Source of the DNA: Granulicella arctica
Lineage (GTDB): Bacteria; Acidobacteriota; Terriglobia; Terriglobales; Acidobacteriaceae
NCBI RefSeq assembly: GCF_025685605.1
Contig: NZ_JAGTUT010000001.1
Span: 1,674,001 to 1,738,000, forward strand
Direction of reading: 5' to 3'
DNA length: 64,000 nucleotides
Shown here: positions 47,290-57,052 of the stretch, piece by piece
How the letters are laid out: the number at the start of each line of letters is the position of its first letter
Position numbering within the stretch: position 1 is the stretch's first letter
Position numbers and translations under genes: made by a program
The notes under the pieces: model-generated
The model's database searches: none
What the model was told of the DNA's origin: nothing
The model's input: only the letters and a program-made list of their open reading frames with translations

Positions 47290-48558
47290 ATGAGTACCGC
47301 AAGCGCAACGGCAGCCGCAGTCCTGCCACCCGAACCACTCTCGATGCGGGCCGTCCTCGGCTACCCCGCCATGCGCCGCCTCTGGTATGCGCAGATTGTC
47401 TCCGTATTCGGCGACTTTCTCGCTCTCTTCGCCGTCATCGGCATCCTCACCTTCAAGCTCCACGGAACGCCGCAGCAGATCACCGGGCTCCAGATCGCCT
47501 ATCTCCTGCCCATCGCCATCCTCGGAATCATGGCAGGCGTCTTCGTCGATCGCTGGCCGCTCAAAATCACCATGGTCGCCAGCGACAGCATCCGCGCCGT
47601 TCTCGTCCTCTGCCTGCTCTTCGCGACGCAGTTGTGGCATTTTTACGTGATTCTCGCTGCAATCTCCGTCGTCTCCAGCTTCTTCGGTCCCGCGCAAGGT
47701 GTTGCGATACGGTCCGTCGTCCCGATTCACGGCCTCCGCTCCGCCAACGCGCTCATGCAGCAGGTTATGTTCGGCATGCGCATCGTCGGTCCCGCAACCG
47801 CGGCCTTTCTTGTAGCCTCCTTCGGCGCGGTAAGTTGTTACCTTATTGACGCCGCCAGCTTTCTCGGCTCCGCCCTGCTCATCGCGTCCGTAGCGCTCGC
47901 CAAGGTCGACGCGCTTCCCGCGCAGCCCGTCGAACACTCTGGCTTGAAGCGCATCGGTCTCGACATGCAGCAAGGCATCAGCTTCATCGTCCATCATGCC
48001 GCGCTGCTCTTTGTCATCCTCGCGCTGGGCGCGGGAATGTTCGTCCTCGGCTGCTTCGGTCCGCTCATCGCCGTCTACGTCCGCGATTCGCTCCACGCCT
48101 CGACTAAGGTCTTCGGCGTCACCTCTGCCATGATCGGCCTGGGAATGATGGTGGGCATTAACGCCCTCAACATATTGGCCAAGAACGTCAAGAACACCGT
48201 TCTCGTCTACGCTGGCCTCAGTGGAATCGCCGCCGGTCTCCTCCTGCTTACCGCACTCACGCAGATCTGGTCGACGATCCTCGGCAACCTCATCATCGGC
48301 TTTGCCGTAGCCGCAATCATCATCCCTGCCCAGACGCTGATCCAGCAGGAAACCCCGCACGCCCTCATGGGACGCGTCGGCTCAACCGTCATGTCCGTCA
48401 TCATGTCCGCCCAGATCACCGGCTTGATCCTGAGCGGCTTACTCGCCAACCACATGGGCGTCCGCCACGTCTTCGCCATCTGCGCCGTCCTGCTGGTCAT
48501 CCTCACAGTTGCCGGTCGCCTCTTCATGGAACCAAAGGAACAAGCCGTCAGCGCTTAG
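47290..48558 (+). CDS. MFS transporter
   Basis: A 422-residue major-facilitator protein with about 12 helices. The loop GVFVDRWPLKITMVASDSIRAVL between helices 2 and 3 is typical of the enterobactin-exporter-like (MFS_3) branch of putative drug or metabolite exporters. The second half repeats the arrangement (MGRVGSTVMSVI). The substrate is unknown. GGAGG precedes the ATG. A long leftward frame across the same bases is antisense shadow. Confidence 0.9.
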   Translation: MSTASATAAAVLPPEPLSMRAVLGYPAMRRLWYAQIVSVFGDFLALFAVIGILTFKLHGTPQQITGLQIAYLLPIAILGIMAGVFVDRWPLKITMVASDSIRAVLVLCLLFATQLWHFYVILAAISVVSSFFGPAQGVAIRSVVPIHGLRSANALMQQVMFGMRIVGPATAAFLVASFGAVSCYLIDAASFLGSALLIASVALAKVDALPAQPVEHSGLKRIGLDMQQGISFIVHHAALLFVILALGAGMFVLGCFGPLIAVYVRDSLHASTKVFGVTSAMIGLGMMVGINALNILAKNVKNTVLVYAGLSGIAAGLLLLTALTQIWSTILGNLIIGFAVAAIIIPAQTLIQQETPHALMGRVGSTVMSVIMSAQITGLILSGLLANHMGVRHVFAICAVLLVILTVAGRLFMEPKEQAVSA

Positions 48559-48573
48559 CTGCCTGCGCCTGGT

Positions 48574-49863
48574 TTACCCAACCAGCGCTCCCCGCGCCGC
48601 CGCCAGCGTCATCTCCACCTCAGCCGCTCCATGCTGCATGCCGACAAACGCCGCCTCATACTGACTCGGCGGCAGCCACACACCAGCATCCAGCATCGCC
48701 CGATGAAACTTCGCAAACGCCGCCGTATCCGAAGTAGCCGCGTCGCCAAAGTTCTCGACCGATCGATCCGTAAAGAACCAGGTGAACATCGACCCGACCC
48801 GATTCATCACCATCGGGACGCCGAGTTCCTGAGCAATCGCCAGAACGCCGTCTGCAATCGCCGCAGTCGTAGCCTCAAGCTCCGCATAGATCGAGGGATG
48901 TTCCAACAGATAGCCGACCGTCGCGATCCCCGCAGCCATCGCCAGTGGATTGCCGCTCAACGTTCCAGCCTGATACACCGGCCCCAGGGGAGCGAGGAAC
49001 TCCATCACGTCGGCCCGTCCGCCGAATGCACCGCACGGTAAACCGCCGCCGATAATCTTGCCCAGCGTCGTCAGGTCGGGCGTCACGCTGTAAAGCTCCT
49101 GCGCTCCACCAAGCGACAGCCGAAAGCCCGTCATCACCTCATCCAGAATGAGCAGTGCGCCATGATTCGTGCAAAGTTCGCGTAAGCCCTGCAGATAACC
49201 CGCGCCCGGAACAATCGTTCCCGCATTCCCCACAACCGGCTCAACGATCACGCAGGCAATGTCGCCCGGATGACCGTCAAACGCCGCCGCAACCGCAGCT
49301 AGATCGTTATAGGGCAGCGCCAGCGTGTGCATCGCCGTCTCTGCTGGAACACCAGCCGAACCCGGAATGCCGAAGGTCGCAACGCCGCTTCCAGCCTTCA
49401 CCAGCATCGCGTCCGAATGTCCGTGATAACAACCCTCGAACTTAATCACGAAGTTTCGCCCGGTAAACCCGCGCGCCAGCCGCACCGCCGACATGCAGGC
49501 TTCCGTGCCAGAGCTGACAAATCGAAGCCGCTCGATCGACGGAAAGCACCGCGTGACCAACTCCGCCAGGTCAGCCTCGGCCGCAGTCGAAGCTCCGAAG
49601 CTTGTTCCCCTACCAGCCGCCTCGCGCACCGCCTCGACCACCGAAGCAAAGGCATGGCCGAGAATCATCGGCCCCCACGAGCCAAAGAAATCGAGATACT
49701 TGTTACCATCCGCGTCCCAGAGATAAGCGCCCTCCGCATGCGTCACAAACGGCGGATCGCCGCCCACGGCACGGAACGCCCGCACAGGCGAATCAACGCC
49801 TCCAGGAAGAAAGGATTCGGCACGTTGCTGCAACTGGCGGGAGCGAGTCAGAATACGAGACAT
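48574..49863 (-). CDS. hemL: glutamate-1-semialdehyde 2,1-aminomutase
   Basis: A 429-residue PLP enzyme that converts glutamate-1-semialdehyde to 5-aminolevulinate in the C5 tetrapyrrole pathway. It opens with [13 protein letters not shown], has SSGTEA and [19 protein letters not shown], the PLP-binding DEVMTGFR and Lys269 in [12 protein letters not shown]. The length is normal. The ATG at 49863 is used; a TTG at 49887 is an alternative. The gene begins 27 bases after the cupin gene, with which it is probably co-transcribed. Confidence 0.97.
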   Translation of the reverse strand: MSRILTRSRQLQQRAESFLPGGVDSPVRAFRAVGGDPPFVTHAEGAYLWDADGNKYLDFFGSWGPMILGHAFASVVEAVREAAGRGTSFGASTAAEADLAELVTRCFPSIERLRFVSSGTEACMSAVRLARGFTGRNFVIKFEGCYHGHSDAMLVKAGSGVATFGIPGSAGVPAETAMHTLALPYNDLAAVAAAFDGHPGDIACVIVEPVVGNAGTIVPGAGYLQGLRELCTNHGALLILDEVMTGFRLSLGGAQELYSVTPDLTTLGKIIGGGLPCGAFGGRADVMEFLAPLGPVYQAGTLSGNPLAMAAGIATVGYLLEHPSIYAELEATTAAIADGVLAIAQELGVPMVMNRVGSMFTWFFTDRSVENFGDAATSDTAAFAKFHRAMLDAGVWLPPSQYEAAFVGMQHGAAEVEMTLAAARGALVG

Positions 49864-49889
49864 CGTCAAAGTATAAGGAGTCTGCAAAG

Positions 49890-50315
49890 CTAATACAGCT
49901 TGCGGCTCTCGATAAAGGTCGCCGCCGTGCCGTCCGCAGGATTGACGAAGATCACATCCGCCGGATCCCGCCGCGGCGTATCGACCGCCACGACCACAAA
50001 CGGTCCTTCCAGCACCTCTGGCATCCCATGAACGGTACCGCGCTTGAAGAAGATCATCTGTCCAACCCCAACCTCGAATGGCGCTCCGTCTCCTAGAAAA
50101 AACATTGCCCGTCCCGAGAGCACGACGAGATATTCGTCGCAGGTCGCATGATAGTGAGCCGGGGCGGGCCGATAGACGCGAAAGACTCGTGAGCTCGCCT
50201 CAGGCTCATCCGTCAGCCGCGTATCGAGCAGCATCGTCTCAGCATGCTCTGGAAACTGTGCGGCGATCTCGCGGAGTTGGAACACGCCGCTCTCACTCGA
50301 ACGATCAGGGTTCAT
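49890..50315 (-). CDS. single-domain cupin protein
   Basis: A 141-residue one-domain cupin. Strands [46 protein letters not shown] contain the two cupin motifs: H-x3-C-D-E-Y at the first (H-x3-E-like) and GTVHG at the second. A metal is probably bound by the two His and the Glu. The substrate is unknown. The start is placed at the ATG 50315; an upstream in-frame start at 50360 would add 15 unmatched residues. It precedes hemL. Confidence 0.8.
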   Translation of the reverse strand: MNPDRSSESGVFQLREIAAQFPEHAETMLLDTRLTDEPEASSRVFRVYRPAPAHYHATCDEYLVVLSGRAMFFLGDGAPFEVGVGQMIFFKRGTVHGMPEVLEGPFVVVAVDTPRRDPADVIFVNPADGTAATFIESRKLY

Positions 50316-50573
50316 TCTCTGAATATAGCGCCGCCTACAGATCTTCCGCAGATTCAGCACTCCTCAGCCTCGATCAACGTGTCCGATAACGAAGCAATGA
50401 CGAGCCGGTACCGCACTTCAAAAATATGACACCGGTTCGATCCCCACACAGACCCAACGTTCCCGCATACTAGGGGTGTAGATCTCTTCCTTGCATGACT
50501 GTTGACGACGCTGCTCTGATTCACACACTGCCACTGATAGACTGAAACTCTTCCCACGCGATGGAGCACACTC

Positions 50574-51710
50574 TTGTCTGACGAACGACCTTTTACATCC
50601 GTCTCGCCTAATCCGACCGGGGACACCCAGAAGAACACCACCAGCAAGGTTGCTGGCCCCGTCACTGCTGCGAAGAAAAAACCCTCCATCAGCTACGCCG
50701 ACGCCGGCGTGGACATCACCAGTGGCGACCGAGCGAAGCAGCGCATCAAGATGCTCGCCCGCAAAACCTTTAATAAAAACGTTTTGTCCGAGATCGGCGG
50801 CTTCGGCGGTCTCTTTGCCCTCGACCTCGCCAAATACCCCGATCCCGTCCTCGTCTCCTCGGCCGACGGCGTCGGCACCAAGCTCAAGGTCGCCTTCGAA
50901 CTGGGCATCCATCACACCGTAGGCGCGGACCTCGTCAACCACTGCGTCAACGACATCGCCGTTCAGGGGGCGACACCTCTCTTCTTTCTCGACTACCTCG
51001 CTACGGGCGCGCTCGAGGGCAATGTCGTCGAGACCGTCGTGCAGGGAATCAGCGAGGCCTGCCGTGCCAACGGCTGCGCCCTCGTCGGCGGCGAGACCGC
51101 CCAGATGCCCGGCTTCTACAACGCCGGCGAGTATGACTTGGCCGGCTTCATCGTCGGTGCCGTCAGCCGCGACAAGATCATCACCGGCAGCAATATCCAG
51201 ATCGGCGACGTTCTCCTCGGCCTGCCATCGAACGGCCTGCACACCAATGGCTATTCACTCGCCCGCAAGCTCCTCTTCGATGTCGCAAAGTACACGCCCG
51301 ACCAGTACATCAACGAGCTGAAGGACAAGACCGGCGCGGCCCTCATGCGTACCCACCGCAGCTATCTCGGCGTCATCAAGAAGCTCACCGGAGCCGACGT
51401 CGTCAGCGGCATGGCTCACATCACCGGCGGCGGCATCACCGAGAACCTGCCGCGCATTCTGCCCAAAGGCATGGCCGCTCAGATCGATCTTGCCTCGTGG
51501 ACGGTTCCGCCCCTCTTCGAACACCTTCAGCAACTGGGCAACGTCGCTCGGGACGAGATGCTGCGCACCTTCAACATGGGCATCGGCCTCATCGCCGTCA
51601 TCCCCGCCGAGAAGGTCAAGAAGGTGAAAGCAATCCTCAACCGAGCCAACGAGCGCCACTCCATCATCGGTCGCATCACCCGCGGAGACCGCAAGGTCAG
51701 CTACACCTAG
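50574..51710 (+). CDS. purM: phosphoribosylformylglycinamidine cyclo-ligase (AIR synthase)
   Basis: A 378-residue enzyme that closes the imidazole ring in purine synthesis with ATP. The typical start SYADAGVDI is at about residues 40-48, after a Ser/Thr/Lys-rich extension of about 38 residues not usual in the family. Further landmarks are DGVGTKL, DLVNHCVNDI, GGETAQMPGFY, LPSNGLHTNGYSLARK, and HITGGGITENLPR. The only start before the conserved region is TTG at 50574, with ATGGAG upstream. purN follows 94 bases downstream. Confidence 0.97.
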   Translation: MSDERPFTSVSPNPTGDTQKNTTSKVAGPVTAAKKKPSISYADAGVDITSGDRAKQRIKMLARKTFNKNVLSEIGGFGGLFALDLAKYPDPVLVSSADGVGTKLKVAFELGIHHTVGADLVNHCVNDIAVQGATPLFFLDYLATGALEGNVVETVVQGISEACRANGCALVGGETAQMPGFYNAGEYDLAGFIVGAVSRDKIITGSNIQIGDVLLGLPSNGLHTNGYSLARKLLFDVAKYTPDQYINELKDKTGAALMRTHRSYLGVIKKLTGADVVSGMAHITGGGITENLPRILPKGMAAQIDLASWTVPPLFEHLQQLGNVARDEMLRTFNMGIGLIAVIPAEKVKKVKAILNRANERHSIIGRITRGDRKVSYT

Positions 51711-51804
51711 AAACCTGCTTTGGATCCTCAACCACCTGCGAGAGACGCGTGTGGGACTTTGCTAAGCAGCGTCGTCCCCTAAAATAGAGCAGAGGGAATC
51801 CTTC

Positions 51805-52413
51805 ATGAAGCGTATCGGCATTCTCCTCTCCGGCAGAGGCTCGAACTTCCTTGCCATCGCCGAAGCCATTCGCCTCCAGCGTCTTCGCGGAGCCGAGATC
51901 GCCGTCGTCCTCTCCAATAAGGAAGACGCGCCCGGCCTCGCAGCCGCCCGCAAGCTCGGCATCCCAGCGTTCGCCATTCCATCCGCCGGCAGGAAACGCG
52001 CTCAACATGACACCGAGATGATTGCGCGCCTTCGCCAGCATCGCGTCGACCTTGTCTGCCTCGCTGGCTATATGCGCATCATCTCGCCAGCCTTTGTCGA
52101 GGCGTTCCCGGAGCGCATACTCAACGTCCACCCATCGCTGCTACCCGCGTTTCCCGGTCTCGACGCACAGAAGCAGGCGCTTGAATTTGGCGTGCAGGTA
52201 GCAGGATGCACGGTCCACTTTGTCGATGAAGCCGTCGATCACGGCGTGATCATTCTGCAGCGCGGAGTTCCAGTGAATGACGACGACAACCCCGACACTC
52301 TAGCCGCCCGCATCCTCGAGCAGGAGCATCAGGCCTACCCGGAGGCAATCGGCCGCGTGCTCAGCGGCGAGTTCTGCATCCGAAATCGACGCTATACCCG
52401 CCTCGACTGCTAG
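51805..52413 (+). CDS. purN: phosphoribosylglycinamide formyltransferase
   Basis: A 202-residue enzyme that transfers a formyl group from 10-formyltetrahydrofolate to GAR. Active-site residues Asn107 and His109 are in NVHPSLLPAFPG and Asp145 in DEAVDHGVII; the phosphate loop is SGRGSNF at the start. The length is typical. GAGGGAA precedes the ATG. It forms a purine pair with purM, and FolD, encoded at 56-57 kb, supplies its cofactor. Confidence 0.96.
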   Translation: MKRIGILLSGRGSNFLAIAEAIRLQRLRGAEIAVVLSNKEDAPGLAAARKLGIPAFAIPSAGRKRAQHDTEMIARLRQHRVDLVCLAGYMRIISPAFVEAFPERILNVHPSLLPAFPGLDAQKQALEFGVQVAGCTVHFVDEAVDHGVIILQRGVPVNDDDNPDTLAARILEQEHQAYPEAIGRVLSGEFCIRNRRYTRLDC

Positions 52414-52417
52414 TCGC

Positions 52418-53452
52418 CTAAAATGCCCCGCCCGGCTGCATCGGAATCACCTTCAACAGCGCTCCCAGCACAAACAGCAGCACCATGTAGAACACCATCG
52501 TCCGCGTGCTTGGCTGCTCCGGCACATCCTTCGTGAAGAGCCGGTAGGCCATGCCCGCCGCGACCAGTAAGAACACCTTCTGGTCTGTAAGCGCATAGAA
52601 GACGATGCAGGCCGCCAGCAGTAATCCTCGCTGCAAACGGCTCAACGCGTGGGCCGCCTGTCCGCCGTCGAGCATCCATACCGGGATCAGGTTGATCAGG
52701 TTCAGCCACGCTCCCGCATGGGCCAGCGCCGCAAAGACCGGCATCTTCGTATAGAGATAAATCCCCATACATCCAGCCGCTGCCAGCAGCCCAAACAGCG
52801 GACCGGCGAGCGCGATCTCCGCCCGCGTGTCGACCGAAATATCGAAGCCCTGCCACCGCACGTACGCCCCGAAACCCGGCAGAAACACCGGCAGATCCGC
52901 CTTCAAACCATTCTTCTTCACGGCGAAGACATGGCCCATCTCATGGATCAGAATCTGTATAGCGAAGCCCGCACCGAACCAGGGCCCGAACAGGGTCCAG
53001 TACACCCCAAGAAAAAGCGCGAAACTCAGCAGGAACTTCAGCTTCAGCAGGATGAAGAAGAACGTCTTCAGCTTCGCCAGCACCAGCAATCCGGGCGCGA
53101 GCGGGCCCAATCTCTTCCGCCAGTCCACCTTCTGCTTCGGCTGATCTTGCTCCGCGATCTTCTCCATCTGCGTAGCCTGACCGTCAAGCTCCAGCACATG
53201 CTGCCGAATCCAATCCGCCTGCGTCGATCCACGCGGCAGCAGCGGCAGCGCAGACCGCCAGAGCTCACGCGCGTCGTCCCGACGACCACCTCGCTCAAGC
53301 TCCAGCGCACTCTTCGAAATAGCGTCGAGCCGCTCGCGATGAACGAGCGTCTGGCAACGCGGGCAAGCCAGGTCGCCGGCCCGCAGATCCGCCTGGCACA
53401 CCGGGCAGACCCGCGAAGAAGCAGCAATCACCAAAGGTTGAGAGAGGCTCAT
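52418..53452 (-). CDS. M50-type membrane metalloprotease with N-terminal zinc ribbon
   Basis: A 344-residue protein. Residues 14-35 form a zinc ribbon (CPVC...CPRC), then a helical linker leads to about six membrane helices. The protease signature is complete: LIHEMGH (H-E-x-x-H) and NLIPVWMLDGGQ (N-x-x-P-x4-D-G), both of the site-2 protease family. It should cut a membrane-bound protein within the inner membrane. The zinc ribbon may bind substrate or regulator. It is downstream of a second zinc-ribbon membrane protein with three bases between. Confidence 0.9.
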   Translation of the reverse strand: MSLSQPLVIAASSRVCPVCQADLRAGDLACPRCQTLVHRERLDAISKSALELERGGRRDDARELWRSALPLLPRGSTQADWIRQHVLELDGQATQMEKIAEQDQPKQKVDWRKRLGPLAPGLLVLAKLKTFFFILLKLKFLLSFALFLGVYWTLFGPWFGAGFAIQILIHEMGHVFAVKKNGLKADLPVFLPGFGAYVRWQGFDISVDTRAEIALAGPLFGLLAAAGCMGIYLYTKMPVFAALAHAGAWLNLINLIPVWMLDGGQAAHALSRLQRGLLLAACIVFYALTDQKVFLLVAAGMAYRLFTKDVPEQPSTRTMVFYMVLLFVLGALLKVIPMQPGGAF

Positions 53453-53455
53453 GCG

Positions 53456-54109
53456 CTAGACCACCACTCCGCCGGGAACGTGATGCGGCCCTGTGATCGC
53501 GTACTCCGACCCGGCCATAAGCGTCCATGCGGCCCTGATCCCGATAAAGAGAATAAACAAGCCGATAATCCCACCGACCCCATCCTGCAACTCAAGAAAC
53601 GGCGACAGCAGACCATACTTCACGGCAAAACCCGCAAACCGTTGATCAAACACAAGGTGCCCCGCAGGGTTCCTCTTCTGCACCGCATGCAGGATCACAA
53701 TCAAGCTTGCGAACGACACAGAGAGATAGGTAAGCACCGCCGCGCCGATCTGGTACTTCCTCCCGCCGCGACCTTCGGAGCCCCACCGCATACCCTTGCC
53801 CACCAGCCAGCCCACAGCCAGCGCCACATACCCGATCGTCCATCCTGTACCGATCTCGACGCCCGCATAGAGTGCGCTTCCAACAATAGCAGCCCCAAGC
53901 CCCACCACGATCGCTTTCACAAACGCAGGTCCACCACCCTCAGCCGGCGACGTGACGGCAATGTTCGCGCAAGGTTCGCAGACTGCCTCACCATTCAACC
54001 GGAAGAATCGATCCGTAAATGTCTGCTGGCATCGCACGCAGCGCTCCCCGGGGGCACCGGAAGCAGACCCATAGTCGGCCTTCTCAAAGCTCGGCAGATT
54101 CGTTCCCAT
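53456..54109 (-). CDS. zinc-ribbon membrane protein
   Basis: A 217-residue protein of unknown function. An N-terminal treble-clef/zinc-ribbon module (CVRCQQTF...CEPC, about residues 24-46) precedes four membrane helices (AIVVGLGAAIVGSALYAGVEI; IGYVALAVGWLVGKGM; AAVLTYLSVSFASLIVIL; GIIGLFILFIGIRAAWTL). The Cys set resembles the B-box-like zinc module of some membrane proteins. It is between the DegP-like protease (14 bases upstream) and the M50 protease, so the three may form a membrane quality-control unit; this is inference. Confidence 0.8.
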   Translation of the reverse strand: MGTNLPSFEKADYGSASGAPGERCVRCQQTFTDRFFRLNGEAVCEPCANIAVTSPAEGGGPAFVKAIVVGLGAAIVGSALYAGVEIGTGWTIGYVALAVGWLVGKGMRWGSEGRGGRKYQIGAAVLTYLSVSFASLIVILHAVQKRNPAGHLVFDQRFAGFAVKYGLLSPFLELQDGVGGIIGLFILFIGIRAAWTLMAGSEYAITGPHHVPGGVVV

Positions 54110-54123
54110 AACCTCTTGATCCT

Positions 54124-55353
54124 CTACGCCTGCTGCCCGCGCGAGGAACGAACTGTATCCTTCGCGTCGCCCAGCTTTACCTTGATGTCCATCTTCTTCT
54201 TGCCGCGGAAGACAGTCAGCGTCACCACATCATCAGCCCGGTGCGCGTTCATCGCCGCCGATAGATCCTGCCCGCTCGCGATATCCTGTCCGTCCATTGC
54301 CACAATCAGGTCACCGCCCAACATCACCGGCATATTTCCCTGGTACATCTTTTGCGTTCCACCCTTCAGCCCCGCCTTCTCGGCAGCGCCACCCGGTAGA
54401 ACCCGATCGATCAGAAGACCGTAGTCAGCAGGCAGCCCAATCTGCTCCGCGATATCTGGCGTAATCGGCAAGGTGACGATATCGAGCGAAGGCCGCCGCA
54501 CCCGGCCATACTTCGCGAAGTCATCCAGCACCGCCTTCGCCGTGTTGATCGGAATCGCAAACCCGATCCCCGACGACTGATCCGCACCGTTCGAAGCGAT
54601 CAGCGTTGTAATCCCGATCACCTCGCCCCGCGAATTGAGCAGCGGACCGCCCGAGTTTCCCGGATTGACTGAAGCATCCGTCTGGATCGCATCCTCGATC
54701 GGATTGCCCTCCGGTCCGCGAATCGATCGGATCGCCGAAATAATGCCCCGTGTCATCGTGCCCGAAAGCCCAAAGGGATTACCGATCGCATACACCCTCT
54801 GCCCTACAACCAGCCCGGCAGATTCGGCGAGCGTCGCCGGTGTCAGGTTCGGCACGTCGTTGATCTTGATCAGCGCGAGGTCATGCCCCTTGTCCACCGT
54901 TAGAACTGTCGCCTTATATTTGTGCTTATCCGACAGCGTCACCTCAACCCGTTGCGCGTTGTCGATCACGTGGTTGTTCGTGAGGATCAGACCCTCTTTA
55001 TTAAGCACGAAACCCGAACCCTGCCCCTGCTGTGGAACCGGCCCGTTGAAGAAGTCAAACGCCATCGCGGTCGAGGTAATGTTCACCACGGACGGCAGCG
55101 CCTTCTTATAAACAGCGATATTCTGCTGCTCCTCCGTGTCGAACGCCGGAGCCGCCGAAGCAGTCGTCAACTCCAGGGGACCGGTAATAGCACCCGTCGC
55201 CCCCTCCGTCGCAGCGGCCAGCGGAGCAACCGTGTGATGTACCCACTGCGAGAGCGCGCCCGACGTTTGCACATGGGTCGTCACATAGTAAAAGCCGGAG
55301 AGCAGCAGCAGGACCAGCAACACAGGACGCAGCTTCATAGTTGAGACACTCAC
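54124..55353 (-). CDS. DegP/HtrA-type serine protease with PDZ domain
   Basis: A 409-residue protease. The N-terminal hydrophobic segment (VLLVLLLLSGFYYVTT) acts as signal or membrane anchor. The trypsin-like triad is His128 (TNNHV), Asp158 (GHDLAL) and Ser234 (NPGNSGGPL). One PDZ domain follows at about 310-400. It degrades or refolds damaged envelope proteins. The single PDZ matches DegS-like anchored members more than DegP, which has two. The alternative start at residue 6 keeps the membrane segment. Confidence 0.95.
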   Translation of the reverse strand: MSVSTMKLRPVLLVLLLLSGFYYVTTHVQTSGALSQWVHHTVAPLAAATEGATGAITGPLELTTASAAPAFDTEEQQNIAVYKKALPSVVNITSTAMAFDFFNGPVPQQGQGSGFVLNKEGLILTNNHVIDNAQRVEVTLSDKHKYKATVLTVDKGHDLALIKINDVPNLTPATLAESAGLVVGQRVYAIGNPFGLSGTMTRGIISAIRSIRGPEGNPIEDAIQTDASVNPGNSGGPLLNSRGEVIGITTLIASNGADQSSGIGFAIPINTAKAVLDDFAKYGRVRRPSLDIVTLPITPDIAEQIGLPADYGLLIDRVLPGGAAEKAGLKGGTQKMYQGNMPVMLGGDLIVAMDGQDIASGQDLSAAMNAHRADDVVTLTVFRGKKKMDIKVKLGDAKDTVRSSRGQQA

Positions 55354-55398
55354 TTCTAATATTGAGCGGAAAGTAGCCGCTCGTGCTCTCTATTGTAG

Positions 55399-56040
55399 TC
55401 AGGAACCGGCTATCGTGGCCTTGACGAGCTCGCTCCAGACCTGTCGTACCTGTGCCTCCAGCGCCGCCAGATCGCCGTCATTTCTCAGCACGAAGTCACA
55501 CTGCGGAGCCTTCACCTCATCGGTAATCTGGAGCGCAAGCCTGCGCTGCGCCTCGGCCTCGAACGCCTGTTTCGTCTCGGCAGAGGCCCCTGCTCGCTCC
55601 ACAAACCGCACGACCTTCAGCGAGTCAGGAGCTGTCACCAGCACCAGCCGATCGAACCGCTCCCTCCACCCGGACGGCCCACCATACTTCGTCTCAAAGA
55701 GCAGCGCCGACTCAATCACGACAACGGAGTTGGCGGCCAAACCACGCATCAACTCCTCCTGCCGCGCGATCACCGCAGGATGAACGATCGCATTCAGCGC
55801 CTCCACGCCGCCCTCCGCGAACGCTGCACGGGCCAGTGCCGGTCTATCCAGACGGCCATCAGCCATCACAAAGGCGCTACCAAAGCGCTCCACAATCGCC
55901 CGATAGACAGCCTGACCCGGCTGCATCAGCTCTCGTCCAATCGCGTCCGACTGCAGCACCACCGCGCCACACTCGCCGAACATCTGCGCAGCCGTTGACT
56001 TCCCCGACCCCAATCCTCCGGTGAGCCCAACTCGCAGCAT
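55399..56040 (-). CDS. coaE: dephospho-CoA kinase
   Basis: A 213-residue kinase for the last step of coenzyme A synthesis, phosphorylating the 3'-OH of dephospho-CoA. The P-loop GLTGGLGSGKST is at residues 5-16; the CoA-binding region shows DAIGRELM, and the lid contains the Arg-rich segment. Length is standard. The ATG at 56040 is chosen because it starts at the conserved MLRVGLTGG and lies just after the folD stop; the frame extends 8 codons further into folD. Confidence 0.95.
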   Translation of the reverse strand: MLRVGLTGGLGSGKSTAAQMFGECGAVVLQSDAIGRELMQPGQAVYRAIVERFGSAFVMADGRLDRPALARAAFAEGGVEALNAIVHPAVIARQEELMRGLAANSVVVIESALLFETKYGGPSGWRERFDRLVLVTAPDSLKVVRFVERAGASAETKQAFEAEAQRRLALQITDEVKAPQCDFVLRNDGDLAALEAQVRQVWSELVKATIAGS

Positions 56041-56044
56041 CGTT

Positions 56045-57001
56045 CTAGCCCACCATCGCGGCAACGAGCGGGCCAGTCTCCAACCCGCGCCGCAGCTTCG
56101 CAGCCATCACCGTGTTTGCCATCAGCATGGCAATCGTCAACGCGCCGACACCACCCGGAACCGGGGTATACGCCCCAGAGATCGCAAAGGCCGATGGGTG
56201 AAAGTCCCCCACAACAACCGAACCGCGCTTCGCGAAGGTAGCCGCCCGCGCAGCATCGCCTGGAAACAGCTCTTCAACGCGCGCAGCATCCGTGATCCGA
56301 TTGATGCCTACATCGATCAGCGTAGCGCCCGGCTTCACCATGTCGGCCGTAATAAAGCCAGGCTGCCCAATCGCAACCACAAGCAGGTCCGCCTCCCTCG
56401 TGTAGCGGGGCAGGTTCTTCGTCAGATGGTGACAGACCGTTACCGTTGCCGAGGTATTCAGCAGCATCACCGCCGTAGGCTTGCCCACGATGTCCGACCG
56501 GCCAACCACAACAGCGTTCTTTCCAACAACTGAAATCTCGCTTCGCCTCAGGATCTGCATGATCCCCGCCGGCGTACACGGAGCCAATCCCGGCTGTCCA
56601 CTCAGCAGGCGACCCGCATTAAGTGGGTGAAACCCGTCCACATCCTTATTCGGCATCACCGCCTCGAGCAGACGTCGCGTATCGACATGCTTCGGCAAGG
56701 GCAGCTGGATCAAAATGCCATCAATATCGTCGCGAGCGTTCAATCCCTCAACCAGCGACAGCATCTGCTCCGTCGTGATCGTCTCCGGAGGCGTCAGCAT
56801 CTCGCTGTAAATACCAAGCTCGCCGCAGGTCTTCACCTTGCTCCGCACATAAATCTCGGAAGCGGGGACGTGGCCCACCAGGATGACCGCCAACCCGGGA
56901 ATAATCCCCTGGGCCGCCAACTCCCTAACCTCTACCCCAACCTCTGCCTTGATCTCCGCAGCGATCAAAATTCCATCGAGAATCTTTGGACCTACACTCA
57001 T
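56045..57001 (-). CDS. folD: methylenetetrahydrofolate dehydrogenase/cyclohydrolase
   Basis: A 318-residue bifunctional enzyme converting 5,10-methylene- to 10-formyltetrahydrofolate with NADP+. The catalytic Tyr/Lys pair is in SEIYVRSKVKTC, followed by QLPLPKHVD, DVDGFHPLNAGRL, GRSDIVGKP and the C-terminal PVPGGVGALTIAML; the family consensus has Pro where Ala occurs in GVGA. The ATG at 57001 is preceded by AGGGGG; a longer frame to 57112 is rejected. It supplies formyl donors for PurN. coaE follows after four bases. Confidence 0.95.
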   Translation of the reverse strand: MSVGPKILDGILIAAEIKAEVGVEVRELAAQGIIPGLAVILVGHVPASEIYVRSKVKTCGELGIYSEMLTPPETITTEQMLSLVEGLNARDDIDGILIQLPLPKHVDTRRLLEAVMPNKDVDGFHPLNAGRLLSGQPGLAPCTPAGIMQILRRSEISVVGKNAVVVGRSDIVGKPTAVMLLNTSATVTVCHHLTKNLPRYTREADLLVVAIGQPGFITADMVKPGATLIDVGINRITDAARVEELFPGDAARAATFAKRGSVVVGDFHPSAFAISGAYTPVPGGVGALTIAMLMANTVMAAKLRRGLETGPLVAAMVG

Positions 57002-57052
57002 ACCCCCTATCGTACCGTGGAGACATTGAGAGCATTTGACTACACTGGCTAT

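Noticed and set aside
47218..48360. Long leftward open frame opposite the MFS transporter
   Set aside because: It is antisense to a clear MFS protein; its composition (Asp/Glu/Gly/Arg-rich, no hydrophobic core) is the shadow of C-rich third positions.
52649..54424. Long rightward frame opposite the protease pair
   Set aside because: Spans three clear leftward genes and translates to Arg/Gln/His-rich sequence without domains.
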